A stretch of 64,000 bases of DNA from Kaistia defluvii (lineage in GTDB: Bacteria > Pseudomonadota > Alphaproteobacteria > Rhizobiales > Kaistiaceae), in the NCBI RefSeq assembly GCF_026343955.1, contig NZ_JAPKNI010000005.1, forward strand, positions 310,001-374,000, given 5' to 3'. Positions 55,360-63,732 of this stretch are shown piece after piece. The notes under the pieces were generated by a model, which saw nothing but the letters and a program-made list of their open reading frames with translations, did not search any database and was not told where the DNA came from. Made by a program: the position numbers and the translations under genes. Positions within the stretch are counted from its first letter, which is position 1, and every line of letters starts with the position of its first letter.

Positions 55360-56253
55360 TTACGGGTCACGCAGCTCGCCGAAGCCGCTGGCGGCCTTCG
55401 TGCCACCCCGCAGCTGCGTGCTGAGCCAGATGCCGATGACCGTGGCGATGTAGGGAAGTGCGAGCAGGAGATCATGCGGGACACGATCGCCGAAGGCGAG
55501 CTGGGCCCGGATGCCGAGCGCGCCGACGACGGCAAAGAACAGGGCCGCCAGACTGGAGCCGATGGGATGACCGGCGCCGAAGATGACGGCGGCGAACCCC
55601 ATGAAGCCACGACCGGCCGTCATGTTCTGGGCAAAGATCTGGAGACTGCCGGCTGCCAGTTCCGCCCCGGCGAGCGCGCACAGGACGCCGCCGATCATCA
55701 GGGCCACCAGCCGCATGGCGGCCGGATTGACACCGACGCTGCGCGCCGCGAAGGGATGCTCGCCAGCCGCCGCCAGACGGAGTCCGAAGCGGGTCCGCCG
55801 CAGGACGACCCACATGGCGAGCACGACAAAGGGCATGAGCAAGACCAGGATCGAAAGCGAGCCGTAAGCGCCGAACGCCGGACCCAAGCGCGGCAGACCG
55901 AACGGCGCACTGACGGCGGCCTGCGTCCCGAAGATCGACTGCACGGCGAGAGCCGTTCCGCCAAGGCCCAATCCCGTGAGCCCCAGGCCCGCGATGATCT
56001 GGTTGGCCTTGAGCTTCTCGACCACGAACCAGAAGAGCACGGATCCGACGATACAGACGACCATCGCAATCAGCAGCGCGAGCCAGATCGATTGCGTCAG
56101 CACGATGCCAAGGATGGTGGCGCAGGCGCCCGTGATCATCAGTCCCTCAAGCCCGAGGTGCCAGATGCCGGTTCGCTGCGCGATGACGCCGGCAAGGGTG
56201 ACATAGATCAGCGGCGTGCCGGAACGCAGGATCGCGATTACGAAGTCTTCCAT
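55360..56253 (-). CDS. Nucleoside/BMP-type ABC permease 2
   Basis: A 297-residue permease with about eight or nine hydrophobic segments and the family motifs GTPLIYVTLAGVIAQRTGIWHLGLEGLM and FMGFAAVIFGAGHPIG. It pairs with permease 1 in the BmpA-associated importer family. The ATG at 56253 overlaps the end of the upstream gene by 16 bp. Confidence 0.9.
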   Translation of the reverse strand: MEDFVIAILRSGTPLIYVTLAGVIAQRTGIWHLGLEGLMITGACATILGIVLTQSIWLALLIAMVVCIVGSVLFWFVVEKLKANQIIAGLGLTGLGLGGTALAVQSIFGTQAAVSAPFGLPRLGPAFGAYGSLSILVLLMPFVVLAMWVVLRRTRFGLRLAAAGEHPFAARSVGVNPAAMRLVALMIGGVLCALAGAELAAGSLQIFAQNMTAGRGFMGFAAVIFGAGHPIGSSLAALFFAVVGALGIRAQLAFGDRVPHDLLLALPYIATVIGIWLSTQLRGGTKAASGFGELRDP

Positions 56254-57284
56254 ACCCGTCCTCCGAGTTTCGCTATCCGGTCGACGACCTTGGATTTTGC
56301 GGTGATGAAAAGGGCGATAGCCGCGTTGATGATGTCGATGGCCGAGGAAGGCAGGCCCGCCATGATGGGAAGATAGAGAGCCGCCGAGGCGAGGCCGCCA
56401 AAGAACAGGGCGACGAAAGCCGTTCCGACGACGGAGAAATTGGCCACGAGCGCGATCAAGATTGCGGTGAACCCATGCCCCGGCAGGAAGCCGCCGGTTA
56501 TGCGACCATTGGGGCCCATGAACTCGATCGTGCCGGCAAGACCGGCCAGCGCGCCGCTCAGGAGGAAACTCGCCAGTCCGATGCGCCAGGTCCGGGCGCC
56601 TTGCCACTGCACCATGGTCGGGTTGCGACCGGCGAGGCCAGAGAGCACACCGAACGCGGTTCGATTGACCAGAAACCACATTGCAATGCCGACGATGACT
56701 GCGATCGCGATGATGGTCGGCGACAGTCCCAGCGAATTGCTGATCCGGTAGGCGCTTGCCAGGGGGCGACTCGAGGCCTGCTGTCCGGTTCCCGAGGGGT
56801 CCTTGAGCGGGCCGGCGGTGACGTAGAGCAGGAACAGGCCGGCAATGAAATTGCCCATCAGTGTGGTGATGACTTCGTCGGCGCCGGACTTCAGCCGGAG
56901 CAGGCCGGGCCAGAGAGCCCAGAGCGCGCCGCCCGTCATTCCGGCAAGGAAGCAGGCCGGGATGAGGATCGCAGCCGGGGCGCCATTCAGCCATTCGGCC
57001 ATGAAGGCGGCGGCAATGGCGCCCATGTAGAATTGACCTTGCGCGCCGATGTTGAAGAAGCCCGCGCGAAACGACACGGCAACGCCAACGGCCGTGATGA
57101 AGAGCGGCAAGCCCCACCGCAAAGCCTGCTGCAGCGCGCCGGGCCTCAGGAAAGCCCCTTCGGCGATCGAATGGAACATGAGCCCCGTCGAATAGCCGGC
57201 CGCCTGGAAGATGACGCCGCAAAGCGCGAGCCCGATCAGAATGAAGATCAGCGCGCGGAAGACGGAAACGAGCCGGTCAATCAT
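56238..57284 (-). CDS. Nucleoside/BMP-type ABC permease 1
   Basis: A 348-residue permease with RAGFFNIGAQGQFYMGAIAAAF and GADEVITTLMGNFIAG, hallmarks of this importer family. The start is the ATG at 57284, which shares bases with the ATPase stop. In the family it carries nucleosides or nucleobases. Confidence 0.9.
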   Translation of the reverse strand: MIDRLVSVFRALIFILIGLALCGVIFQAAGYSTGLMFHSIAEGAFLRPGALQQALRWGLPLFITAVGVAVSFRAGFFNIGAQGQFYMGAIAAAFMAEWLNGAPAAILIPACFLAGMTGGALWALWPGLLRLKSGADEVITTLMGNFIAGLFLLYVTAGPLKDPSGTGQQASSRPLASAYRISNSLGLSPTIIAIAVIVGIAMWFLVNRTAFGVLSGLAGRNPTMVQWQGARTWRIGLASFLLSGALAGLAGTIEFMGPNGRITGGFLPGHGFTAILIALVANFSVVGTAFVALFFGGLASAALYLPIMAGLPSSAIDIINAAIALFITAKSKVVDRIAKLGGRVWKTS

Positions 57285-58843
57285 CAATGGACTCCTGTCA
57301 TGGCAGCCCCGACCGCCGCGAGATCGTAGGGTGGCCGGAATTCGGCGACGATGCGTCCCGAGAGCATGACGATCACGCGGTCGGCGATGTCGAAGATCTC
57401 ATCGAGATCCGACGAGATGAACATCAGGCCGCAACCGCGCGCCCGTGCCTTGCGCATGGCATCCCAGACGAAGGAGGTCGCCCCGATGTCGAGGCCGCGG
57501 GTCGGCTGTGCGGCGAGAATGAGCCGCGCATCCGGGTCCATTTCGCGAGACAGGATAACCTTCTGCGCGTTGCCGCCGGACAGCGAGCCCGCCCGCTGGC
57601 CCACTTCCGAATAGCGGACGTCCCATTCCTTGAGGGCCACGTCGCATTGCTTCCGGATGGCGGCCGGGCTGATCGTGGACAGCAACGACATCTGCAGGAG
57701 GCCGCGTGCGGCCCAGTTTTCCCAGAGCGAACTGGTCAGGCTCAGACCTTCCACGTTGCGCTCGAACGGGATGATGCGCAGGCCGGCCGCTCGCCTCGTC
57801 GCCAGCGGTGCGCGGGTGAGATCCGTCTCGTCGATGGCGATGGTGCCGTCGACGACATCGGCCATGGCAGCGATGGCGCGAACCAGCGTCCGCTGCCCGT
57901 TGCCCTCCACACCCGCCACACCGATGATTTCACCCGAGCGGATGTCGAGATCGATGCGATCGAGCGCCGGACCTTCCGGGTCAGGCCGGGTGGAAACCTG
58001 GCGCATGCGCAGGATCGGGGCACGTTCCTGAACCGCCACATCCTCTTGCGCATGCGTGACGATGGCCGTGCCGGTCAACGCGGCCTTGTCGTCCGCATTG
58101 AGGCTCTTGGCGGCCGCAGCGCCGATGATCAACTCGGCCAGTCGGCCGGCATCGATCCCGTCGCACGGCAGCGGCCCATCCACGAGCTTGCCGCCACGCA
58201 GAACCGTGACCGTATCGGCGATCGCCAGAACTTCCCGGATCTTGTGCAGGATGAGAATGACGGTGACGCCACGCGCCTTGAGGCGTCGCACGCGCTCGAA
58301 AAGCTTGTCCGCGCCTTCCGGCGACAGCACGGCGGTGGGTTCATCCAGGATCAGGAGCTTGGCGTCGGATACGAGGGCGCGGGCGATCTCCACGCCCTGC
58401 TGGGTTTCCACCGGCAGGTCGCGGATCCTCTGCCTGGCTTTGACTTTCACATCCAGCGCGTCGAGATGCGGTTGCCAGCGCTTTTCCAGGCTGCCCTTGG
58501 AGAAGAGCCCTCCCCCTTCCGCGCCGAATTGCATGGCCTCGGCGACGGTGAAGGAAGGCGGAAGCGCGAAGCTCTGATGCACGAGTTCGACGCCCGCACG
58601 GCGGGCGTCCTTGACGTTGCCGCCCGGCAAGGGGCGACCGTCGATCTTCAGCTCGCCGGATGCCGGTCGAACGAGGCCAGCCAGAACCCTGGCAAAGGTA
58701 GTCTTGCCAGCGCCATTCTGGCCGACGACGGCGTGGATCTTGCCACGCTCGAAGACGGCTCCGACTTCGGAGAGCGCCACGATGGAACCGTAGCGAACGG
58801 TCACATCGCGGCATTCAAATATGGAGGGGCTGGCCTCGTTCAT
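57284..58843 (-). CDS. Nucleoside/BMP-type ABC ATPase (two domains)
   Basis: A 519-residue protein with two ATPase halves: GQNGAGKTT with LILDEPTAVLSPEGA in the first, and GVEGNGQRT with SLSGGNAQKVILSREM in the second. The second Walker A is degenerate, as usual for the family. It powers import with the two permeases. The gene order binding protein, ATPase, permease, permease matches the known nupABCQ/YufNOPQ arrangement. Confidence 0.92.
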   Translation of the reverse strand: MNEASPSIFECRDVTVRYGSIVALSEVGAVFERGKIHAVVGQNGAGKTTFARVLAGLVRPASGELKIDGRPLPGGNVKDARRAGVELVHQSFALPPSFTVAEAMQFGAEGGGLFSKGSLEKRWQPHLDALDVKVKARQRIRDLPVETQQGVEIARALVSDAKLLILDEPTAVLSPEGADKLFERVRRLKARGVTVILILHKIREVLAIADTVTVLRGGKLVDGPLPCDGIDAGRLAELIIGAAAAKSLNADDKAALTGTAIVTHAQEDVAVQERAPILRMRQVSTRPDPEGPALDRIDLDIRSGEIIGVAGVEGNGQRTLVRAIAAMADVVDGTIAIDETDLTRAPLATRRAAGLRIIPFERNVEGLSLTSSLWENWAARGLLQMSLLSTISPAAIRKQCDVALKEWDVRYSEVGQRAGSLSGGNAQKVILSREMDPDARLILAAQPTRGLDIGATSFVWDAMRKARARGCGLMFISSDLDEIFDIADRVIVMLSGRIVAEFRPPYDLAAVGAAMTGVH

Positions 58844-58864
58844 AACAGCGGCATCCAGTCGGAG

Positions 58865-59935
58865 TCAGAGCGTTGTGTTGAACGGAACCTTCAGGGATCC
58901 ATCCAGGATCGCTGCGCGCGCCGCGGCGATTTCCGGCAGGACTTCCTTTGCCTTGGCGACCAGATCGGCCGGCCCCTGTTCCGCGAACAGCGGCGAGGGG
59001 ATGAAGTCGATCACACCGGTGCCGAGGCCCGTATGCTCATGCGTGCCGCCGGCGAAATTGTTGCCGACCGCCTTGGTGACTTCGTTATAGAGCGAATTGC
59101 CGAAGTCGAGGCCGACGATCGAAATCACGTTCTTCGGGCCCTGCGGGAACTGGGCGGGATCGAGCACGCTGACCATACGGCCCTCGCCTTCCTTCGCCGC
59201 GGCGATGATGCCGAAATCGGTTGCCGCCGCGTCGGTCTGGATGAAATCGATGCCGCTTGAATACATCTGCGTCGCGATTTCCTGGCCCTTGGCCGGATCC
59301 TGGAAGGAGCCCGCGAAGGCGACGGCCACGGATGCATCCGGGCGCACCGACAGGGCGCCTGCCTTGAAGGCATTGAAGTCGGCGTTGATCGGGGGAATGG
59401 ACACGCCGCCGATGAAGCCCAGCTTGCCGGACTTGCTCAGGCGCGCCGCGAAGATGCCGGACAGATAGCAGCCGAGATAATAGTCGTAGGAAACGGTCAC
59501 GACATTCGGGATCGCCGGCTCGAAGGGGTCGGCGAAGAGCTGGATCCACTTGGTATTGGGATACTCGGGCGCCAGCGCCTTGAAGGGCTCCGCGACCTCG
59601 TTGAACGTCGAGACGATCACGGAAGCGCCCGCATCGCCCAGGGTGCGGAAGATGGTCTCGTAGGTCGCCGGGTCCTGCGCATAGACGGCGCGGGACTGAA
59701 AGCCCTGCTCGTCGGCAAGCTGCTTGAGCTTGGCGATCATCGAATCCACGGCGCTGGCGTCGCCCGCCGCCTGCGTATGCACGAGCGCGACCAGGCCGCC
59801 AGCGGCATAGGACGCGGCCGTGAGCAGGCCGTTGGTCATGCCGAAGGCTGCCAAGCCTGCCGTCGTCTTCAGAAAGGTCCTGCGGCCGATGGCATGGCGC
59901 AGCAGATTGATTTCATTGGAATCTTTGTTGGTCAT
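58865..59935 (-). CDS. BMP-family ABC solute-binding protein
   Basis: A 356-residue lipoprotein-like or periplasmic BMP/Med-family protein. The leader contains RRTFLKTTAGLAAFGMTNG, a twin-arginine-like signal. Mature stretches GVSIPPINADFNAFKAGA and FIQTDAAATDFGII are typical. The family binds purine nucleosides or related compounds; the true ligand is unknown. The ATG at 59935 lies after a strong intergenic hairpin. Confidence 0.9.
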   Translation of the reverse strand: MTNKDSNEINLLRHAIGRRTFLKTTAGLAAFGMTNGLLTAASYAAGGLVALVHTQAAGDASAVDSMIAKLKQLADEQGFQSRAVYAQDPATYETIFRTLGDAGASVIVSTFNEVAEPFKALAPEYPNTKWIQLFADPFEPAIPNVVTVSYDYYLGCYLSGIFAARLSKSGKLGFIGGVSIPPINADFNAFKAGALSVRPDASVAVAFAGSFQDPAKGQEIATQMYSSGIDFIQTDAAATDFGIIAAAKEGEGRMVSVLDPAQFPQGPKNVISIVGLDFGNSLYNEVTKAVGNNFAGGTHEHTGLGTGVIDFIPSPLFAEQGPADLVAKAKEVLPEIAAARAAILDGSLKVPFNTTL

Positions 59936-60010
59936 GTTCCCATTTCCTGGCTCTGGAAGTTCGGTATGCGATTTTTTGTTGGAGCGGTTCGTGCGCCGCC
60001 CTTCTGCTTT

Positions 60011-60032
60011 GCGGGTGCCTGTGGGCACCCGC
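60011..60032 (-). terminator. Intergenic hairpin between the NIPSNAP gene and the BMP binding protein
   Basis: GCGGGTGCC and GGCACCCGC form a perfect 9-bp stem with a four-base loop, directly after the NIPSNAP stop on the minus strand. It may be an attenuator or mRNA stabiliser in the operon. Confidence 0.6.
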
Positions 60033-60037
60033 ATGCC

Positions 60038-60358
60038 TTATGCGCCGGGCGAAAACGGTGCCGGGTTCATGATCATCACATCCTGCGTCTGGATGGCGTC
60101 GAGCGCCCAGACGCCGGCGATGAATGCCTGCCATTCGGGGTCGGCATACATGGCGGCGCGCCGCGCTTCGCGGTCGGCGAGACTGTCGTAGCGCCACATC
60201 AGGACCGTGGTGTGCAGATGCCCGATCTCGCTGACGAAGAGGCCGAGAAACGTGTTGAGGTGCCGCTTCTGGATCGGCAGACCCTCCGCTTCATACTTCT
60301 TGAGCCAGCCATCGACGGTGCCGGGCTTGAAGGTATAGGTGCGGTGCTCGACGATCAC
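60038..60358 (-). CDS. NIPSNAP-family protein
   Basis: A 106-residue alpha+beta protein with the typical opening VEHRTYTFKPGTVDGWLKKY and the core FVSEIGHLHTTVLMWRYDSLADRE. The family is small and of mixed, poorly known function, often near oxidoreductases. It starts with GTG, overlapping the GMC gene stop (GTGA). Confidence 0.87.
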   Translation of the reverse strand: MIVEHRTYTFKPGTVDGWLKKYEAEGLPIQKRHLNTFLGLFVSEIGHLHTTVLMWRYDSLADREARRAAMYADPEWQAFIAGVWALDAIQTQDVMIMNPAPFSPGA

Positions 60359-61986
60359 TGGTGGGCCTCCTTGAGAATGAATTCAGCGGCGCGCTCCCCG
60401 ATCATGATCGCCGGAGCATTGGTGTTACCGCTGGAGATGATGGGCATGATGGAAGCGTCTGCCACGCGCAGGCCTTCCACGCCGTGAACTTTCAGCTGCG
60501 CATCGACGACGGCCATCGGATCGGTGCCCATCTTGCAGGTGCCGACGGGATGGAACGTTGTCATGGCATTGGCGCGCAGCCATTGGGTCAGTTCGGCATC
60601 GGTCTCGACAGCCGGGCCGGGAGCAAGCTCCTTGCCGCGATACTTGTCGAACGCCTTCTGCTGGATCACCTCCCGCGTCATGCGGATGGCGTTGATCATC
60701 GTGCGGATGTCGAACTCGGTTTGCAGGTAGTTGGCGTTGATGCGCGGGCGATCCATCGGATCGGCCGAGCGCAAACGGATCTCGCCGCGGCTTTCCGGAT
60801 TGACCGGCCCCACCCGCAAGGAGAAGCCGTGATTGGCCTCGACGCGCTCCTTCTTGAACGGGTTCGGAAAGTGGAGGTTGGCGGTCTTTTCCAGCGCCGG
60901 CATGAAGTGAAGCTGGATGTCGGGCGCCGCAAGATCGTCGCGCGACTTGACGAAGGCGCCGGCCTCGTACGGGAAGGTCGTGGTGATGCCCTCGCCGAAC
61001 AGCATGCCCTGGATGACCGACCAGGTCAGCTTGTCGGCGCGCAGATCGGAATAGAGCGTCACCGGCTCGCGGCATTCATACGCCATGACGCAATCGACAT
61101 GGTCCTGAAGGTTCTTGCCGACACCCGGCAGGTCCTTCACGACCTTGATGTTGTGCTCGGCCAGTTCGTCGGCGGGGCCGATGCCCGAGAGCATGAGAAT
61201 CTGCGGCGAGTTGACGACACCGGCGGAGAGAATGACCTCCCGATCCGCATGCACCCTGGTGATATTGCCCTTCCGGCTGAACTCGACGCCGATGGCGCGG
61301 CCATTTTCGATCAGGATGCGCCGGGTGTGGGCGCGGGTGATGATCGTCAGGTTCGGCCGCTTCTTGGCCGGGCGCAGAAAGGCATAGGCGGCCGAGCAGC
61401 GCTTGCCCTTGGTGATGGTGAAGTCGTAGCGGCCGAAACCTTCCTGGTCTTCGCCGTTGAAATCGTCGCTCAGCGGATAGCCAGCCTGCCCACCGGCCTC
61501 GTTGAAGACGTCGAGCAGCCCGTTCCAGCCGCGGGCGCGGCAGACGGTCAGTTCGCCTTCGGTGTTGTGATACGCATCCTTGCGCTGCACATGGGTTTCG
61601 GAGCGCAGGAAGGCCGGAAGCACCTCGTCATACGACCATCCCTTCGCGCCCATTTGCGCCCAGCGATCATAGTCGTGCCGGTTGCCGCGCACATAGATCA
61701 TGCCGTTGATGGTCGAGGTGCCCCCCAGCACCTTTCCCCGCGGCCAGTACAGCGAGCGATCGTTGAGATGCGGTTCGGGCTCGGTGTGATAGTGCCAGTT
61801 GTAGATGCCGGAATGAAACAGCTTGCCCATCAGCATGGGCAGCCGAAACAGCGGATTGAGATCTCGTCCGCCAGCTTCCAGCAACAGCACCTTGTTGGCC
61901 GGATCCGCCGAAAGCCGGTTGGCAAGAACACAGCCCGCCGAACCGGCACCGATGATGATGTAATCGAATGTCTTCGTTGCGGCCAT
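60355..61986 (-). CDS. GMC-family oxidoreductase (choline dehydrogenase-like)
   Basis: A 543-residue flavoprotein with [18 protein letters not shown], the signature [20 protein letters not shown] and HPVGTCKMGTDPMAV near the C-terminus, followed by GNTNAPAIMIGERA. It oxidises an alcohol with FAD. It is a second GMC enzyme in the window, related to the one at 27081 but in a different operon. It could act on a hydroxymethyl or sugar part of the imported compound; this is inference. Confidence 0.9.
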   Translation of the reverse strand: MAATKTFDYIIIGAGSAGCVLANRLSADPANKVLLLEAGGRDLNPLFRLPMLMGKLFHSGIYNWHYHTEPEPHLNDRSLYWPRGKVLGGTSTINGMIYVRGNRHDYDRWAQMGAKGWSYDEVLPAFLRSETHVQRKDAYHNTEGELTVCRARGWNGLLDVFNEAGGQAGYPLSDDFNGEDQEGFGRYDFTITKGKRCSAAYAFLRPAKKRPNLTIITRAHTRRILIENGRAIGVEFSRKGNITRVHADREVILSAGVVNSPQILMLSGIGPADELAEHNIKVVKDLPGVGKNLQDHVDCVMAYECREPVTLYSDLRADKLTWSVIQGMLFGEGITTTFPYEAGAFVKSRDDLAAPDIQLHFMPALEKTANLHFPNPFKKERVEANHGFSLRVGPVNPESRGEIRLRSADPMDRPRINANYLQTEFDIRTMINAIRMTREVIQQKAFDKYRGKELAPGPAVETDAELTQWLRANAMTTFHPVGTCKMGTDPMAVVDAQLKVHGVEGLRVADASIMPIISSGNTNAPAIMIGERAAEFILKEAHQ

Positions 61987-61987
61987 G

Positions 61988-62839
61988 TTACCAAGCGATG
62001 GGTCGAGCACCCATCTCCTCCAGAAAATCGTTGCAGAGAACCAGCGGATTGGGGCGGCGAAGCACGTCGTCGGCGTGCGCCGGATGGTCGCGCAGAATGC
62101 AGCGCACATGTCCGCCAGCGGCTTCGTCGATGCCCGCTAGCGCCAGCGCCTGCGCGGCCGCGTCGCCGAACCCCAGAAACACAAGCGGCTTTTCGCGCGC
62201 GGCGAGGACCCGCAGGGTTTCGACGATCAAGGGCCGCCAGAGAACCAGGTGACCCTGCGATTGATGCACGTCGATATCGACCTTGAAGCGCGTCAGCGTC
62301 AGCGAAGCATTGAGCAGCAAGGCGCCTTCACAAACCCAGCGATCGGCAATATCGGACGGCGCTTCGAGCGGGACCGCCCCGCTCTCTATGGCCGCCAGCG
62401 TCTTCGGCCAGTCGCCGAAATCGCGCGCATAGGACGGATCCCCCGTGCGCGCGGCGACGATCAACTGCGTATAGGCGCGAATGCTCTTGGAGAACATCTT
62501 GTCGAGTTCACTCCAGCCCGCGAGGTTTCCCGCCTCGAAGGCCCGCCCGGTCGCAAAGCCCGGCTCCGGATAGGGATCCTGGCCGAGCACGACGCACGTC
62601 ACGTCGTCCGGAGAAATCCCGTCGAACGCGCGCAGGCAATGTGTGCCGACCGGCATTCCCGGGAAGTGCTTTCCACGGCGGACAGGAAAGATCGGCTCCC
62701 AGACTTCGAGCTCCAGCTCGGGCGTCATCCCCTCGAAATCGAGCGCGACATGTCCGAGCAGAGCACGCCATGGCGAATCCAGATCGGCGCGCCAATCCGC
62801 CAGAAACTCCTGCATCGCAGCCCGTAGCGGCATTGCCAT
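61988..62839 (-). CDS. Uracil-DNA glycosylase-like protein
   Basis: A 283-residue family-1-like UDG fold. Motif GQDPYP at about 86-91 gives catalytic Asp88; the uracil-specificity region LLLNASLT is at about 175-182. The C-terminal loop has His252-Pro253 but RDHPAHADDVLRR replaces the usual HPSPLS. The GQDPYH final His is Pro. Altered loops leave the real substrate open. It is the first gene of a transporter/deaminase operon, two bases from the GMC gene. The ATG at 62839 follows GGGGAGG. Confidence 0.75.
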   Translation of the reverse strand: MAMPLRAAMQEFLADWRADLDSPWRALLGHVALDFEGMTPELELEVWEPIFPVRRGKHFPGMPVGTHCLRAFDGISPDDVTCVVLGQDPYPEPGFATGRAFEAGNLAGWSELDKMFSKSIRAYTQLIVAARTGDPSYARDFGDWPKTLAAIESGAVPLEAPSDIADRWVCEGALLLNASLTLTRFKVDIDVHQSQGHLVLWRPLIVETLRVLAAREKPLVFLGFGDAAAQALALAGIDEAAGGHVRCILRDHPAHADDVLRRPNPLVLCNDFLEEMGARPIAW

Positions 62840-62884
62840 TCGCACCCTCCCCAAGGCGGCGGTCGACAGGTCGCTTTCAGGAAC

Positions 62885-62900
62885 CTGACCGTTTTGTCAG
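62885..62900. promoter_or_regulatory. RutR-like operator 1 (over the predicted transcription start)
   Basis: CTGACCGTTTTGTCAG is an inverted repeat of CTGAC around six bases. It shares TGACC-T-TTGTCA with operator 2, 33 bp away centre to centre (about three helical turns). Confidence 0.65.
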
Positions 62901-62902
62901 CT

Positions 62903-62933
62903 TTTTATGAAAAGAAGTTGACCATATTGTCAA
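62903..62933 (-). promoter_or_regulatory. Predicted promoter of the UDG-like/GMC/ABC/amidohydrolase operon
   Basis: On the minus strand TTGACA (62933-62928) is followed after 17-18 bp by TCATAA/CATAAA (about 62910-62904). The -35 lies inside operator 2 and operator 1 covers the likely start, so a repressor bound here would shut the promoter. Confidence 0.6.
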
Positions 62934-62941
62934 CTTCTTTT
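62910..62941. promoter_or_regulatory. RutR-like operator 2 (13-bp arms)
   Basis: Arms of 13 bp flank CATATT; the core TTGACCATATTGTCAA differs from the E. coli RutR consensus TTGACCANNTGGTCAA at one position. The arms are AT-rich, and the divergent setting argues for an operator rather than a terminator. Confidence 0.72.
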
Positions 62942-63060
62942 TTATTGGTGCTTCGATTCCCAAGGTCCCCTACGGTTGAAGGGTTGGACCGGGGATGGTT
63001 ATGCGCGAAGTTCCGGGCGATCGATCCGGGAAAAGATGTTTAGAGACAACGGGATACCCA

Positions 63061-63732
63061 ATGGCTGAGCCCAGCAGATCGGTTGAAATGGAGCCTGCGA
63101 TCCCGGAGGTTTCCGACGAGCCGATCCGAGCGCGGAACGTGCTGAAGATCCTCACGGCCGCGGTGGAGATTTTCTCCCGCAAGGGCCTCGATGGCGCGCG
63201 GATCGTGGAAATCGCCAAGGCTTCAGGCCTGCCAAAGGGCAATGTCTATTATTATTTCTCGTCCAAGGAAGAGATCTACAATGCCGCGATCGACCAGCTG
63301 ATCCATAGCTGGGACGATGCATTCCGGCACATCTCGGCGGATCGTGATCCTGCCGAGGCGATCGAAGCCTATGTTCGCGCAAAGCTCGATCACGCCTGGG
63401 CCAACGCGGCCGAGACCCGGCTCTTTGCCAATGAGATCCTGCAAGGCGCGGAGCATCTGTCCCTGGACGCACGCGAACACATGCGGCGGGTCACGGCGGA
63501 AAAGGCGGGCGTGATCGATGCCTGGGCCGCCGCGGGCAAGATCGTGCCGGTCGATGCGCGGCATCTGTTCATCCTGCTCTGGTCGGCGACCCAGTTCTAT
63601 GTCGAGTTCGAGGCTCTGGCCTGCGATGCGCTGGATGTCAGTGAGCTCTCGGAAGCCGACCGCGCGAAAGCCGCCAAGACGATCACCGAGACCATCCTGC
63701 GCGGCCTCCTGGCGAACCACCCCACCGCCTAG
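63061..63732 (+). CDS. RutR-like TetR-family transcriptional regulator
   Basis: A 223-residue repressor-type protein with a TetR helix-turn-helix (SGLPKGNVYYYFSSKEEIYNAAI) and a C-terminal region that aligns with RutR (LFANEILQGAEHL; ARHLFILLWSATQFYVEFE). In E. coli, RutR senses uracil and thymine. The operators next door match its consensus, so control of the divergent operon by a pyrimidine-like or related ligand is likely. The ATG at 63061 (MAEPSRS) is preferred over 62995. Confidence 0.9.
   Translation: MAEPSRSVEMEPAIPEVSDEPIRARNVLKILTAAVEIFSRKGLDGARIVEIAKASGLPKGNVYYYFSSKEEIYNAAIDQLIHSWDDAFRHISADRDPAEAIEAYVRAKLDHAWANAAETRLFANEILQGAEHLSLDAREHMRRVTAEKAGVIDAWAAAGKIVPVDARHLFILLWSATQFYVEFEALACDALDVSELSEADRAKAAKTITETILRGLLANHPTA

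Noticed and set aside
62910-62941. Reading the 32-bp inverted repeat as an intrinsic terminator
   Set aside because: It has a run of T after the stem, but it lies in a divergent gap where no transcript needs to end, and its core fits the RutR consensus.
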